DNA of 64,000 bases, taken from assembly GCA_023421505.1 (NCBI GenBank), contig JAEZTJ010000062.1:1-64000 (forward strand). The letters run 5' to 3'. The DNA comes from Bacillota bacterium (GTDB taxonomy: Bacteria > Bacillota > Clostridia > Lachnospirales > Lachnospiraceae). Of the stretch, positions 25,203 through 34,001 are shown in pieces. The notes under the pieces were generated by a model. It searched no databases. It had not been told where the DNA came from and worked only from the letters and a program-made list of their open reading frames with translations. How positions within the stretch are numbered: the stretch's first letter is position 1; every line of letters starts with the position of its first letter. The position numbers and the translations under genes were made by a program.

Positions 25203-25231
25203 TTGACAATATTTATGGTATTTGGTATAAT
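25203..25231 (+). promoter_or_regulatory. Consensus sigma-A promoter of the SH3-NlpC/P60 gene
   Basis: TTGACA (25203-25208) and TATAAT (25226-25231), 17 bp apart, are perfect hexamers, with an extended -10 TGG just upstream. A leader of about 160 nt separates it from the ATG at 25397; I saw no known riboswitch motif in it. Confidence 0.88.
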
Positions 25232-25396
25232 AACCATGTAATAAATTTAACATTTACGTAATAATTCATTTAATAAATTGAATTTTATATTGAAACTGAG
25301 GATGGAGCAATTCATATCTGGTATTACTAAGCGATTACATATTATAGGACAGATTATTTCGTGTGAATAATACAAGAAGATTTTGGAGGACATAAT

Positions 25397-26473
25397 ATGA
25401 GGAAGTTATTCATGATTTCCTTGGTCTGTGCAGCAGGATTTATAGCACTCACAGCCAAACCCCAAACAGCTATGGCATATGAAGAAGGCGTTGCAGGCTT
25501 CGTCTATGATAAGGACTCCAGCAGTACAGGCAGTTCGTCCGATAAAGCGATTATGAGTCTATCGGCTATAGATATACCTATTCCAGGTTATACCAATCTC
25601 GGAATAGCAGATGTTGATACAAATCTATTAATTCGTTCCGGTCCGGGAGAGAATAGTAAAATAATAGGTAAGCTTCCCAAAAATGGCGGTTGTGAAATAC
25701 TAGCTGAAAGAAAAGACGGCTGGACAAAGATACTTGCAGAAGCAGGTACAGGTGATTTAAAGGGCTATGTTAAGAGTGAATATTTACTATCCGGATTAAA
25801 GGCTATTCAGCTTGCGAAGAAAGTTGGAAGCTATGTAGCAACCTCTAATTCTGATGGTCTTAATGTAAGAGGTAAGCCAACAACTGATGCATCAATCATG
25901 GATAGAATAGCTACAGGAGAAGAATTAATCGTAGTTGATTCCAAAGTTACCACGGACGATAAGGATCATGATATCTGGGTTGAGGTAAGTCTTGATAGTG
26001 ATACAGCAGAGGGCTCGGTAGCATACGTTGCTAAGGAATATGTTGATATAACCTTTGAACTGATTCATGCAGTTTCTATAAAGGAACTACAGTATGGTAC
26101 AGGTGTTTCATCAACAAGAGTCGGCTTAATTAATTTGGCTAAAGATCATTTAGGTGAAAGATATGTATGGGGTGGAACCAGTTTAGGAGTTGGAGTTGAC
26201 TGTTCCGGCTTCACACAGCAGCTTTATCGTAAAATGGGTTATAGCATACCGCGTGACTCAAGAAGTCAGGCAAGAGGCGGCAGTTCCATATCTGCTTCTC
26301 AGCTAAAACCGGGTGATTTGGTATTTTACGGTAGTTCTAGCTATATTAATCATGTTGCGATGTATATCGGTAACGGTCAGATTATCCATGCTAGTAACCG
26401 CAGAGACGGAATTAAAATTTCGAATATGTATTACAGATCTCCTGTTAAGTTTGTAAGATATATTCATAATTAA
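25397..26473 (+). CDS. Secreted SH3b-SH3b-NlpC/P60 peptidoglycan hydrolase
   Basis: This 358-residue exported protein has a signal peptide of about 27 residues ending in TAMA. Two bacterial SH3 domains follow (about 65-132 and 143-217). The C-terminal NlpC/P60 cysteine peptidase domain has catalytic Cys269 in VDCSGF, His319 in NHVAMYIG and His331 in IIHAS. Such enzymes cut the D-gamma-Glu-diaminopimelate bond of cell-wall stem peptides. A perfect promoter suggests high vegetative expression. GGAGG precedes the ATG, and the gene ends in a terminator. Confidence 0.93.
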   Translation: MRKLFMISLVCAAGFIALTAKPQTAMAYEEGVAGFVYDKDSSSTGSSSDKAIMSLSAIDIPIPGYTNLGIADVDTNLLIRSGPGENSKIIGKLPKNGGCEILAERKDGWTKILAEAGTGDLKGYVKSEYLLSGLKAIQLAKKVGSYVATSNSDGLNVRGKPTTDASIMDRIATGEELIVVDSKVTTDDKDHDIWVEVSLDSDTAEGSVAYVAKEYVDITFELIHAVSIKELQYGTGVSSTRVGLINLAKDHLGERYVWGGTSLGVGVDCSGFTQQLYRKMGYSIPRDSRSQARGGSSISASQLKPGDLVFYGSSSYINHVAMYIGNGQIIHASNRRDGIKISNMYYRSPVKFVRYIHN

Positions 26474-26490
26474 TCTTAATACGTAATTAA

Positions 26491-26522
26491 TGGTTGAATC
26501 GTCTAGGTTCAGCCATTTTTTT
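26491..26522 (+). terminator. Terminator after the NlpC/P60 gene
   Basis: TGGTTGAA pairs with TTCAGCCA (one G-U) over a 9-nt loop, followed by seven T residues. Confidence 0.85.
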
Positions 26523-26642
26523 CAACTAATATTGAATTACTTGGATGATAAAAAAATTAAATTGTTAAAATAACAGATTATCCCATCGTATCATAAACCC
26601 TAAATAAATCATTAAAAGTGGATTAGATTACCAACTCCTTTG

Positions 26643-26671
26643 TTGACAGTTTAATAATAGAATTTTATAAT
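26643..26671 (+). promoter_or_regulatory. Consensus sigma-A promoter of the MutS-like gene
   Basis: TTGACA (26643-26648) and TATAAT (26666-26671), 17 bp apart, are both perfect hexamers. The predicted 5' untranslated region is about 45 nt and includes a small GCCC/GGGC hairpin. Confidence 0.85.
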
Positions 26672-26720
26672 AGCCGTAATAGAAATTTTAGCCCCTAAGG
26701 GCAGACGGGAGTAGAAAATC

Positions 26721-28391
26721 GTGCAATATATCTTTTATGGCTTAATTATCGTATTGGCACTTGTAATTTGGAGTATGGTTAATGATAATAATCTAAAGAA
26801 AAAACTTCAGATTAAATTAAAACAGCAGTGGGGTGAGGTACCCGAGGAGGAATATACCTCTGAAAAATATAAATCTTTAAAAGCTTTTTATTTAGCAAAT
26901 AAGGATGACCGTCTGGACATTGATGATATTACCTGGAATGATTTGGATATGGATGAAATCTATATGCTGATGAATAATACCCAAAGCTCTATAGGAGAAG
27001 AATATTTATATGCATTGCTTCGTAAACCCTGTTATTCACAGGAGGAGCTATCGGAAAGAAATCGATTGATAAAGTTTTTTTCAGATAATGAGGAGAAGCG
27101 TATTCAGTTACAGACAAAATTAAATCCGATCGGTAAAATCAGAAGTGTATCAGTATTTGAATATATTAACCGTTTGGAGGAACAGAACGCAAAAAGTAAT
27201 CTGTTACATTATTTCATGATATTAGCATTAGTAGTATCAATCAGTCTTATTTTTATTAATCCCAGTCTTGGTGGTATCTGTACCATTGTTGTAGTTGTTA
27301 ATAATATAGTGCAGTATTATAAAGAAAAAGCAAATATTGAAATTTATCTGATGGTTTTTTCTTATATTCTTCGTCTACTGGATGGAGTGAAGGAAATCTA
27401 TAAGCTGAGTATTCCTGAGTTAAGTACTTATACGGATCAGCTCAAACAGGATGTAGATCATTTCAAAAATTTTAAAAGGGGTTCCTCCTGGCTCACGAGT
27501 AAAAAAGTCAGCGGTGATTTTTTTGGTGCGGTACTTGATTATATCCGTATGTTAATCCATGTCGATCTGATTAAATATAATTCTATGCTGAGCTTTTTGA
27601 AGAAAAACCGTATCACCTTGAACCGAATCTATGTAAATATAGGAATTTTGGATAGTATGACTGCCGCCGCTTCCTTCCGCGCCTATTTACCCGGTTATTG
27701 TGAACCGGAGCTAAGAAAGGCAAACCATACCGGTATTACTGTAACGGATTTATACCATCCTCTGCTTGATGAGCCTGTAGTTAACTCGATTTCGGAAAAC
27801 AGGTCTGTACTTCTGACGGGCTCCAATGCTTCCGGTAAATCAACCTTTATAAAAACACTGGCTATTAATGCAATACTTGCGCAGACGATCTATACATCAG
27901 TAAGTACGAGTTACAAGGGAAGCTTCTTTATGATCTATTCCTCGATGGCCTTAAAGGACAATATATTTAGTAATGAGAGCTATTATATTGTTGAGATTAA
28001 ATCCTTAAAGAGAATTTTAGATCGTGTAAATCATGAGTATCCCATCCTATGCTTTATCGATGAGGTGCTTCGGGGAACCAATACATTAGAAAGAATTGCA
28101 GCTTCATCAAGGATTTTAGCTTCGCTTGCAAGGGAAAATACGATTTGCTTTGCGGCTACCCACGATATCGAATTAACTCATATTCTGGAAGAAGACTTTT
28201 CTAATTATCATTTTCAGGAGAGAATTGAAAATAATCAAATTTTATTTGATTACAAGCTATATAAAGGAAAGGCTGTATCAAAGAATGCAATTAAGCTGTT
28301 AGCTATGATGGGATATCCGAAGGAGATTATTGCCTCTGCCGAAGGTGCTGCTGAAGAATTCCTGTCGAGGGGTGAATGGAGCAGGGTTTAG
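26721..28391 (+). CDS. Membrane-anchored MutS-like ATPase
   Basis: This 556-residue protein has an N-terminal transmembrane helix (about 2-19) and a second hydrophobic region (about 165-200, probably two helices). A coiled helical region and a C-terminal MutS domain V-type ATPase follow, with Walker A GSNASGKST (Lys373), Walker B CFIDEVLRGTN and an ATHD motif. It lacks the mismatch-recognition and connector domains of MutS1, which is encoded separately at 42044. The family is known in Firmicutes and Bacteroidetes but has no clear function. The start is GTG with GGGAG 9 nt upstream. Confidence 0.85.
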   Translation: MQYIFYGLIIVLALVIWSMVNDNNLKKKLQIKLKQQWGEVPEEEYTSEKYKSLKAFYLANKDDRLDIDDITWNDLDMDEIYMLMNNTQSSIGEEYLYALLRKPCYSQEELSERNRLIKFFSDNEEKRIQLQTKLNPIGKIRSVSVFEYINRLEEQNAKSNLLHYFMILALVVSISLIFINPSLGGICTIVVVVNNIVQYYKEKANIEIYLMVFSYILRLLDGVKEIYKLSIPELSTYTDQLKQDVDHFKNFKRGSSWLTSKKVSGDFFGAVLDYIRMLIHVDLIKYNSMLSFLKKNRITLNRIYVNIGILDSMTAAASFRAYLPGYCEPELRKANHTGITVTDLYHPLLDEPVVNSISENRSVLLTGSNASGKSTFIKTLAINAILAQTIYTSVSTSYKGSFFMIYSSMALKDNIFSNESYYIVEIKSLKRILDRVNHEYPILCFIDEVLRGTNTLERIAASSRILASLARENTICFAATHDIELTHILEEDFSNYHFQERIENNQILFDYKLYKGKAVSKNAIKLLAMMGYPKEIIASAEGAAEEFLSRGEWSRV

Positions 28392-28396
28392 CGTAA

Positions 28397-28440
28397 TATT
28401 GTGTATACAATTAGTAAGGCTATATCGTTTCGCAATTACC
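28397..28440 (+). repeat. Repeat C, copy 2: right half only, upstream of a response regulator
   Basis: GTGTATACAATTA followed by GTTTCGCAATTACC matches the right half of copies at 12101 and 41861 with the same internal spacing as the former. No left end is visible. Confidence 0.6.
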
Positions 28441-28464
28441 ATCTGATAAGGGGGGTGTTTTGTT

Positions 28465-29139
28465 ATGCATTATCAATGCTTGATAATTGATGATGAAGAG
28501 GCACTAGCAAAAGCAACTGCGCAGTATTTTAATGCATTTTCGATTAAATCCGAATATGTTACGAATGGAACAGAATGCAGAAGCTTCTTAAAGGAAAACA
28601 ACGTAGATTTATTTTTGCTGGATATTAATCTTGAGCGGGAGAGTGGCTTTGCGTTATGTGAGCTCCTTAGGAAGGATTATAATTGTCCTATATTATTTAT
28701 TAGTGCCAGACAGGGTGATGATGATATTTTGCAGGCACTGAGTATCGGCGGAGATGATTATATCAAAAAGCCCTATTCATTAAGTATATTGTTAGCGAAG
28801 GTAAAAGCAGTCCTAAAACGCTATGGCAGCAATGAACAGTTAGAGCCTGTCCATGCAGGCGTTTTTGTAATTGATCCGGCAGCGATGCGAGTTTATCGTA
28901 ACGGCGTGGATTTAAAACTGAAAACGATGGAATTTAAGCTGTTTTTCTATCTGTACCAGAATTTAAGTAAAGTTATCACCAAAGATAAGCTATTTCAAAA
29001 TGTGTGGGGCGACAGCTTTTTCAGCGATGGAACCCTGAACGTACACATTCGAAGATTACGTGAAAAAATTGAGGAGGATCCTAATAATCCTAAGATAATT
29101 CAGACGATCTGGGGAACGGGATATATAATGGAGTTATGA
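28465..29139 (+). CDS. OmpR/PhoB-family response regulator
   Basis: This 224-residue regulator has a receiver domain with acidic pocket DDE (about residues 9-11), phospho-accepting Asp53 in LLDINLE and Lys102 in YIKKP. A winged-helix DNA-binding domain follows (MEFKLFFYL..., VWGDSF, HIRRLREKI and IWGTGYIM). It overlaps the downstream kinase gene by 4 nt (ATGA). The 11-bp direct repeats at 30445-30488 before the ABC genes are the probable target. The ribosome-binding site is a run of G residues 9 nt before the ATG. Confidence 0.93.
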   Translation: MHYQCLIIDDEEALAKATAQYFNAFSIKSEYVTNGTECRSFLKENNVDLFLLDINLERESGFALCELLRKDYNCPILFISARQGDDDILQALSIGGDDYIKKPYSLSILLAKVKAVLKRYGSNEQLEPVHAGVFVIDPAAMRVYRNGVDLKLKTMEFKLFFYLYQNLSKVITKDKLFQNVWGDSFFSDGTLNVHIRRLREKIEEDPNNPKIIQTIWGTGYIMEL

Positions 29140-30419
29140 AAAAGAAGGGTTTTCTCATTTTATATTTCATTATTGTAATCACTCTATTCTTCCTTCATAT
29201 TATCTTGTTTCAAGAAAAAGTAATTCCTACTGCGAATACTGTGCTGATTAATCAACTCGTAAAGCAGACCCAAGATAATTGGGATGAGTTAAATAAAGAG
29301 GTATATCCAGTATCGGAATATAACTTCACTGTAATAGATTATAACGGCAGAGTACTTTACAGTACCGAAGATAAGAAATATTCCTCGTATGAGGAAGGCA
29401 TGAATTTAGCAATTAAAAATTATGATATTATTCTAGATATTAATATTGAAAAGAAGACTGTCGGAAAATTGTTCGTTCATAACACCTCCAATAAAAGCTT
29501 TCATGAAAAACAGATAAAACTTCGTAATAATGCTTTCTTCTGTTTTATAGTTATGGCTTTCCTGATGCTTTTATATTATGTTTATCTCGACAGGAAGCTT
29601 CTGCAGCCCTTTCATTCCTTACAAAAATTTGCTTCAAGTATTGCAGCAGGGAATCTCGATATTCCGATTAAAATGGACGAAAAGAATATATTCGGTGCAT
29701 ATACGGAAAGCTTTGACCTTATGCGGGATGCTTTACAGACGTCGAGACAGAATGAATATTTGGCAAATAAAAGTAAGAAGGAGCTAGTTGCTTCCTTAAG
29801 TCATGATATCAAGAATCCGGTTGCCTCAATTCAGGCTATCTGTGAGACAATGGCATTAGACACAGAGGATGAAAGAATAACTACCATATTGCAGAAAGCG
29901 GTACAGATTGATGCGTTAATCAGTGATATGTTTCAGTCAACGCTAGACGAATTGGGTGAATTAAAGGTTCTTAAGGAAGAACATAGCAGTGAAGTTATTT
30001 TAGAAATCATTGAGGGTATTAATTACTATAACAGTATTCAAATAATTTCTGAGCTGCCTAAATGTCTGATCTATACCGATCTGCTTCGTCTTACGCAGGT
30101 TATGGAAAATGTAGCAGCTAATTCATATAAATATGCAAAGACACAGCTTCATATTTCCTTTGAAATATCAGACCGATTTTTCATCATTAAGATAAAGGAT
30201 TTCGGACCCGGAGTACCTGAAAATGAGCTCCCTTTTATCTGTGAAAAATTTTATCGGGGTAAGAACACCGATGGGAAAGAGGGTGCAGGATTAGGTCTTT
30301 ATTTGTCCAGACTATTTATGAATAAAATGGGAGGACAAATGGAGTGCATGAATTCTACTGATGGATTTGTTGTAGTTCTTGAATTGCTGCTGGTAGGGAA
30401 TATAAGCTGTAGGAAATAA
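29136..30419 (+). CDS. Sensor histidine kinase, partner of the upstream regulator
   Basis: This 427-residue membrane kinase has transmembrane helices at about 5-25 and 132-150 flanking an extracytoplasmic domain of about 105 residues. A HAMP-like linker follows, then a HisKA domain with His223 in SLSHDIKNP and a HATPase domain with GPGVPE and GAGLGLYLS. It would sense an external signal and phosphorylate the OmpR-type regulator. Its operon position before an FtsX-type ABC transporter is typical of systems that respond to cell-envelope stress or peptide antibiotics. Confidence 0.92.
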   Translation: MKKKGFLILYFIIVITLFFLHIILFQEKVIPTANTVLINQLVKQTQDNWDELNKEVYPVSEYNFTVIDYNGRVLYSTEDKKYSSYEEGMNLAIKNYDIILDINIEKKTVGKLFVHNTSNKSFHEKQIKLRNNAFFCFIVMAFLMLLYYVYLDRKLLQPFHSLQKFASSIAAGNLDIPIKMDEKNIFGAYTESFDLMRDALQTSRQNEYLANKSKKELVASLSHDIKNPVASIQAICETMALDTEDERITTILQKAVQIDALISDMFQSTLDELGELKVLKEEHSSEVILEIIEGINYYNSIQIISELPKCLIYTDLLRLTQVMENVAANSYKYAKTQLHISFEISDRFFIIKIKDFGPGVPENELPFICEKFYRGKNTDGKEGAGLGLYLSRLFMNKMGGQMECMNSTDGFVVVLELLLVGNISCRK

Positions 30420-30444
30420 ATTTAGATTTCTATTCCACTCATTT

Positions 30445-30488
30445 GTAAGGATTGGTTAAGAATTGATTAAAGACTTAGTAAGAATATA
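30445..30488 (+). promoter_or_regulatory. Four 11-bp direct repeats: probable response-regulator binding site
   Basis: Units begin at 30445 (GTAAGGATTGG), 30456 (TTAAGAATTGA), 30467 (TTAAAGACTTA) and 30478 (GTAAGAATATA), exactly 11 bp apart. OmpR/PhoB/PhoP-family dimers bind such head-to-tail repeats. Candidate -10 elements TATATT (30487-30492) or TATGAT (30494-30499) follow directly. Confidence 0.65.
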
Positions 30489-30499
30489 TATTCTATGAT

Positions 30500-30540
30500 A
30501 AGACTATGAAAACATCATAGTCTTATTTGTCTTTTGAATA
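30500..30540 (+). terminator. Hairpin with T-rich tail between the kinase and ABC genes
   Basis: AAGACTATGA (30500-30509) pairs perfectly with TCATAGTCTT (30515-30524), followed by ATTTGTCTTTT. It can terminate transcription from the kinase operon. It could also cap the 5' end of the ABC transcript, whose start is predicted nearby. Confidence 0.6.
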
Positions 30541-30601
30541 GCGGTTGAAAGCCGCTTAAGGCATTTATGATAAAAATATTATTCTTGGAGGGAAATAGAA
30601 G

Positions 30602-31360
30602 ATGAGCACTACGATAATTAAATGCAATATGTTAAGCAAAACCTTCTCAACTGGGGGCAATCAACAGCATGTATTAAAAAATCTTAATTTAGATATTAAG
30701 GAAGGAGATTTTACGGTGATTATGGGAGCCTCCGGCTCCGGTAAGTCAACACTTCTTTATGCATTATCCGGGATGGATAAACCGACTCTGGGAGAGATAA
30801 CCTTTAGAGACCAGGAGATATCTAAATATTCCAATGATAAGCTTGCGGTATTTCGCAGAGAAAATTGCGGCTTTGTTTTTCAGCAAATTTATCTTCTAAG
30901 TACCATGAGCGTACTTGATAACTGCCTTGCGAGCGGCCTTCTAACGAGTAAGAATAAAAAAGCAACTGCAAAGATGGCAAAGGAGCTTTTGGAGCGGATA
31001 GGTTTAACAAAACAGGACTGGAGTAAGTTTCCTTCACAGCTTTCGGGCGGAGAAGCACAAAGGGTAGGCATTGTTCGTGCTTTGATGAATAAACCCTCTG
31101 TAGTATTTGCTGATGAGCCGACCGGTGCTCTTAATTCTGCCTCCGGTCAGGAGGTATTAGAGCTATTAACCGAGGTGAATGAAGCTGGACAGAGTATCCT
31201 GATGGTTACCCATGATATCAAGTCAGCAAGACGTGGAAGCCGAATTTTATATCTGAAGGATGGCGTAATCTGCGGAGAATGTCTGCTTGGAAAATATATA
31301 GAGGATGACCAACAAAGACAGGATAAGTTAGCTGCATTTTTAAAAGAAATGGGGTGGTAG
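30602..31360 (+). CDS. ABC transporter ATP-binding protein (BceA/MacB-like)
   Basis: This 252-residue ATPase has Walker A GASGSGKST, the Q-loop, the signature LSGGEAQR and Walker B VVFADEPTGALN followed by the H-loop region VTHD. The DEPTGALN/LSGGE pattern is that of the MacB/LolD/BceA group, which powers FtsX-type permeases. It is separated from the kinase by the direct-repeat promoter region. Its end abuts the start of the permease gene, so the pair forms one transporter. Confidence 0.92.
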   Translation: MSTTIIKCNMLSKTFSTGGNQQHVLKNLNLDIKEGDFTVIMGASGSGKSTLLYALSGMDKPTLGEITFRDQEISKYSNDKLAVFRRENCGFVFQQIYLLSTMSVLDNCLASGLLTSKNKKATAKMAKELLERIGLTKQDWSKFPSQLSGGEAQRVGIVRALMNKPSVVFADEPTGALNSASGQEVLELLTEVNEAGQSILMVTHDIKSARRGSRILYLKDGVICGECLLGKYIEDDQQRQDKLAAFLKEMGW

Positions 31361-31362
31361 GA

Positions 31363-33723
31363 ATGAATAAGCTCTGGATGTTAGCTAAATCAAATATGCG
31401 AAAAGGTAAGAGTGCGGTTGTCTCACTTTTTTTGGTTATTTTTGTTGCAGCAATCTTATTGAATGTTGGCTGTTTGACCATTATAAATTATAAAAAATCC
31501 TTTGATAAAACTGCTGATAAATTAAACAGTGCACATACTGCGATGCTTATGCTAAAAAGCTCCTATCAGGATACCTATGAAGAATATTATAGTAATTATC
31601 CCGATGTTTTACAGGTACAAAAGGAAGATATCATATATTTTACATCCGCTAATTTTAAATTCGGTTCTGGAGAAATGGCTACCTCCCTCTTTTTTCGAAA
31701 TATAGATAAAATCAGTGAGCTTTCAGGGATATCGTTTGTAGGAAAGCATGAAAGTGAGGATAACGACGATATTTATGTCTCTTATCTGATGAAAAGCGGA
31801 GGCGGATATAAGCTTGGGGATAAACTTGTAATCAATTATTTCGATAAAGAATACACCTTTAAAATTGCAGGATTTGTTGAAGATATCATGTATGGCAGCA
31901 CGAATTCAGGCTGCTCAGGCTTCTATCTGCCAGAAGCCTCTTATCGTAATTTGCTTGATCAATTGGAAACTCCGGAAAAAGCAGAGGGGATTCTGCTTCA
32001 ATCAAAGCTTAAATCATCTTTGAACGCAAATAATCTGATCAATGACTTTCAGAAAAATATGTTAACTTATAATCAGGGAAGTCAAATCCCTGGCTATTGG
32101 TTTGAATCAATGCCTAATATTAAAAGTGCGAGAACCTTGACAGCTGATATCGGTGGAGCAATCATAGTATGCTTTTCCTTTATTATCATACTTGTCAGCC
32201 TGTTGGTAATTCGTTTTCGAATCAACACCAGTATAGAGGAGGGGATGACCGATATCGGAGCGTTAAAGGCAATCGGTTATTCTAGTAAGCAGATCAAGGC
32301 TGCAACCCTGCTGCAATTTCTAAGTGTAGCGGCGGGAGGTTCTTTCCTGGGTATCGCAGCTTCCTATCTTTTTGTGAAACCGCTTGCTGCGATGTTCAGT
32401 GCTCAGACAGGACTAATCTGGAAGCAGGGCTTTGATTTTATAGCAAGCTTAATCAGCTTAGGGTTCATTCTTCTAAGTGTTCTTTTAATTACAGCTGCTT
32501 CGACTGGTAGAATAAAAAGATTACATCCGATTGTAGCTTTAAGAAATGGTATTCATACGCATAGCTTTAAAAAGAATCACTTTTCTCTGGATCGAGGGAG
32601 GGGAAGCCTTAATTTTCTTTTGGCAATGAAGAGTATGAGGATGAATATAAAACAAAATATTATGATAACTATCATTATTGTAGCAGTTTCCTTTTCCTCG
32701 GTTTTTGCCATTATCCTTTATTATAATATTGTTAAGGACGATAAAGCCTTTATAAATATGCTGGGAGTAGAGATGTGTTCCGTCTATGTAAATACGATGC
32801 CTTCAATTGATGCCGAAGTACTGCTTGGAGATATTCGGGATATGGAGGAGGTTAGAAAGGCCGTTAATTATGAGTATAAAAAATTGATGATTGGTTCTGA
32901 GGAGGTTCAGGTTTACATAATGAAAGATTTTTCCATGCTGGAAAGTGATCTTGCCTATGATGGTCGTTATCCGGAATATGATAATGAGGTGATTATTACA
33001 GGTTTTGTGGCTGAAGAATTCCATAAGAAGGTTGGCGATATGATTACCATTCAATCGGGGGATAAATCAGCGGATTTTCTCATCTCAGGATTATTTGAAA
33101 GCTCTAATAATTTCGGAATGGGTATCGCTGTTACCGATACAGGCATGAAACGGCTTCAGCCTGATTATCAGTTTGGCGGTATTAATATCTATCTTAAGAA
33201 GGGCCTTAATGCAGAAGAATTCACGCAGAAGCTTTTAATCAAATTTCCTGATGAAATTGCCGGAACAATGAATATGGATATGATGACAAAAAGCCAATTA
33301 GGGGTATATCAGTCAATTGTAGCTATCTTTGCTTATTTTATTCTTATTATTACTGCCCTAATTGTTATTATGATACTTTATCTTGTGATAAAGGCATTTA
33401 TAATCCGCCGAAGAAAGGATTACGGCATTCAGAAAGCAATTGGCTATACGACGAGTCAGCTCATGACCCAGACCTCCTTCAGTTTCCTGCCGGTTATACT
33501 TTTTGGAACAGTGATCGGAAGCATCCTAGGAGGTATGTATGTAAATTCTATTCTCACCTTGTTGTTCCGTGCAATCGGTGTCATGAATGTCAATTTTATA
33601 GTTCCTGTCTTATGGATTGTATTTTTATGCTTTGGGATTGGACTGTTAGCTTATCTGATATCGATGTTGATATCCTTAAGAATACGAAATATATCTGCTC
33701 ATGCATTAATGATTGATTTATAA
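31363..33723 (+). CDS. FtsX-type ABC transporter permease
   Basis: This permease of about 786 residues has two FtsX domains. There is an N-terminal helix (about 15-37), an extracytoplasmic domain, a three-helix FtsX block (about 255-385), another helix (about 425-450), a second extracytoplasmic region and a C-terminal three-helix FtsX block (about 650-780). This is the layout of YtrF/BceB-like and bacteriocin-resistance permeases. The ATG at 31363 is preferred because GGGGTGG lies 5 nt upstream; GTG at 31354 would overlap the ATPase gene. A role in antimicrobial-peptide export or sensing is inferred from context. Confidence 0.9.
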   Translation: MNKLWMLAKSNMRKGKSAVVSLFLVIFVAAILLNVGCLTIINYKKSFDKTADKLNSAHTAMLMLKSSYQDTYEEYYSNYPDVLQVQKEDIIYFTSANFKFGSGEMATSLFFRNIDKISELSGISFVGKHESEDNDDIYVSYLMKSGGGYKLGDKLVINYFDKEYTFKIAGFVEDIMYGSTNSGCSGFYLPEASYRNLLDQLETPEKAEGILLQSKLKSSLNANNLINDFQKNMLTYNQGSQIPGYWFESMPNIKSARTLTADIGGAIIVCFSFIIILVSLLVIRFRINTSIEEGMTDIGALKAIGYSSKQIKAATLLQFLSVAAGGSFLGIAASYLFVKPLAAMFSAQTGLIWKQGFDFIASLISLGFILLSVLLITAASTGRIKRLHPIVALRNGIHTHSFKKNHFSLDRGRGSLNFLLAMKSMRMNIKQNIMITIIIVAVSFSSVFAIILYYNIVKDDKAFINMLGVEMCSVYVNTMPSIDAEVLLGDIRDMEEVRKAVNYEYKKLMIGSEEVQVYIMKDFSMLESDLAYDGRYPEYDNEVIITGFVAEEFHKKVGDMITIQSGDKSADFLISGLFESSNNFGMGIAVTDTGMKRLQPDYQFGGINIYLKKGLNAEEFTQKLLIKFPDEIAGTMNMDMMTKSQLGVYQSIVAIFAYFILIITALIVIMILYLVIKAFIIRRRKDYGIQKAIGYTTSQLMTQTSFSFLPVILFGTVIGSILGGMYVNSILTLLFRAIGVMNVNFIVPVLWIVFLCFGIGLLAYLISMLISLRIRNISAHALMIDL

Positions 33724-33730
33724 ACAAAAA

Positions 33731-33773
33731 ATATGCGATAATCATTTAACACTTTTAGTGTAGATTATTAGCA
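33731..33773 (+). other. Hairpin after the permease gene
   Basis: TGCGATAATC pairs imperfectly with GATTATTAGCA, with an inner ACACT/AGTGT stem. It lies 10 nt after the stop codon and is a possible weak terminator without a T tract. Confidence 0.45.
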
Positions 33774-33867
33774 TACTTCTAAGCAATGGTTTTCGAAATA
33801 AACATTGCTATTGATAACAAAATATAGTATTTTAGAGAAAGTAAAGTGATTTGGAGATTAGAATAAG

Positions 33868-33937
33868 TTGGATGCAGTCTTTCATAAGCCGTTCCAAAAT
33901 CTTTCAATAGATATGCTTATGTCAGCGCTGCATCCAA
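33868..33937. repeat. Nested inverted repeat upstream of RNase HI
   Basis: TTGGATGCAG (33868-33877) and CTGCATCCAA (33928-33937) are outer arms. CATAAGC (33883-33889) and GCTTATG (33915-33921) are inner arms. It would form a long cruciform or RNA hairpin. I saw no second copy in the window. Confidence 0.55.
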
Positions 33938-34001
33938 AAACTTAAGTAGAAGCATTGTCGCACAAAGCGATCCAAAAAGTAGCGCAGAAACGAGGTAAAA
34001 T

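Noticed and set aside
25232..25396. Cyclic di-AMP or cyclic di-GMP riboswitch in the NlpC/P60 gene leader
   Set aside because: Such switches often precede cell-wall hydrolase genes, but none of their conserved core sequences is visible.
26688..26705. Fifth Repeat B copy (CTAAGGGCAGAC)
   Set aside because: Only about 12 bases match and the TTCAAAGGG core is absent.
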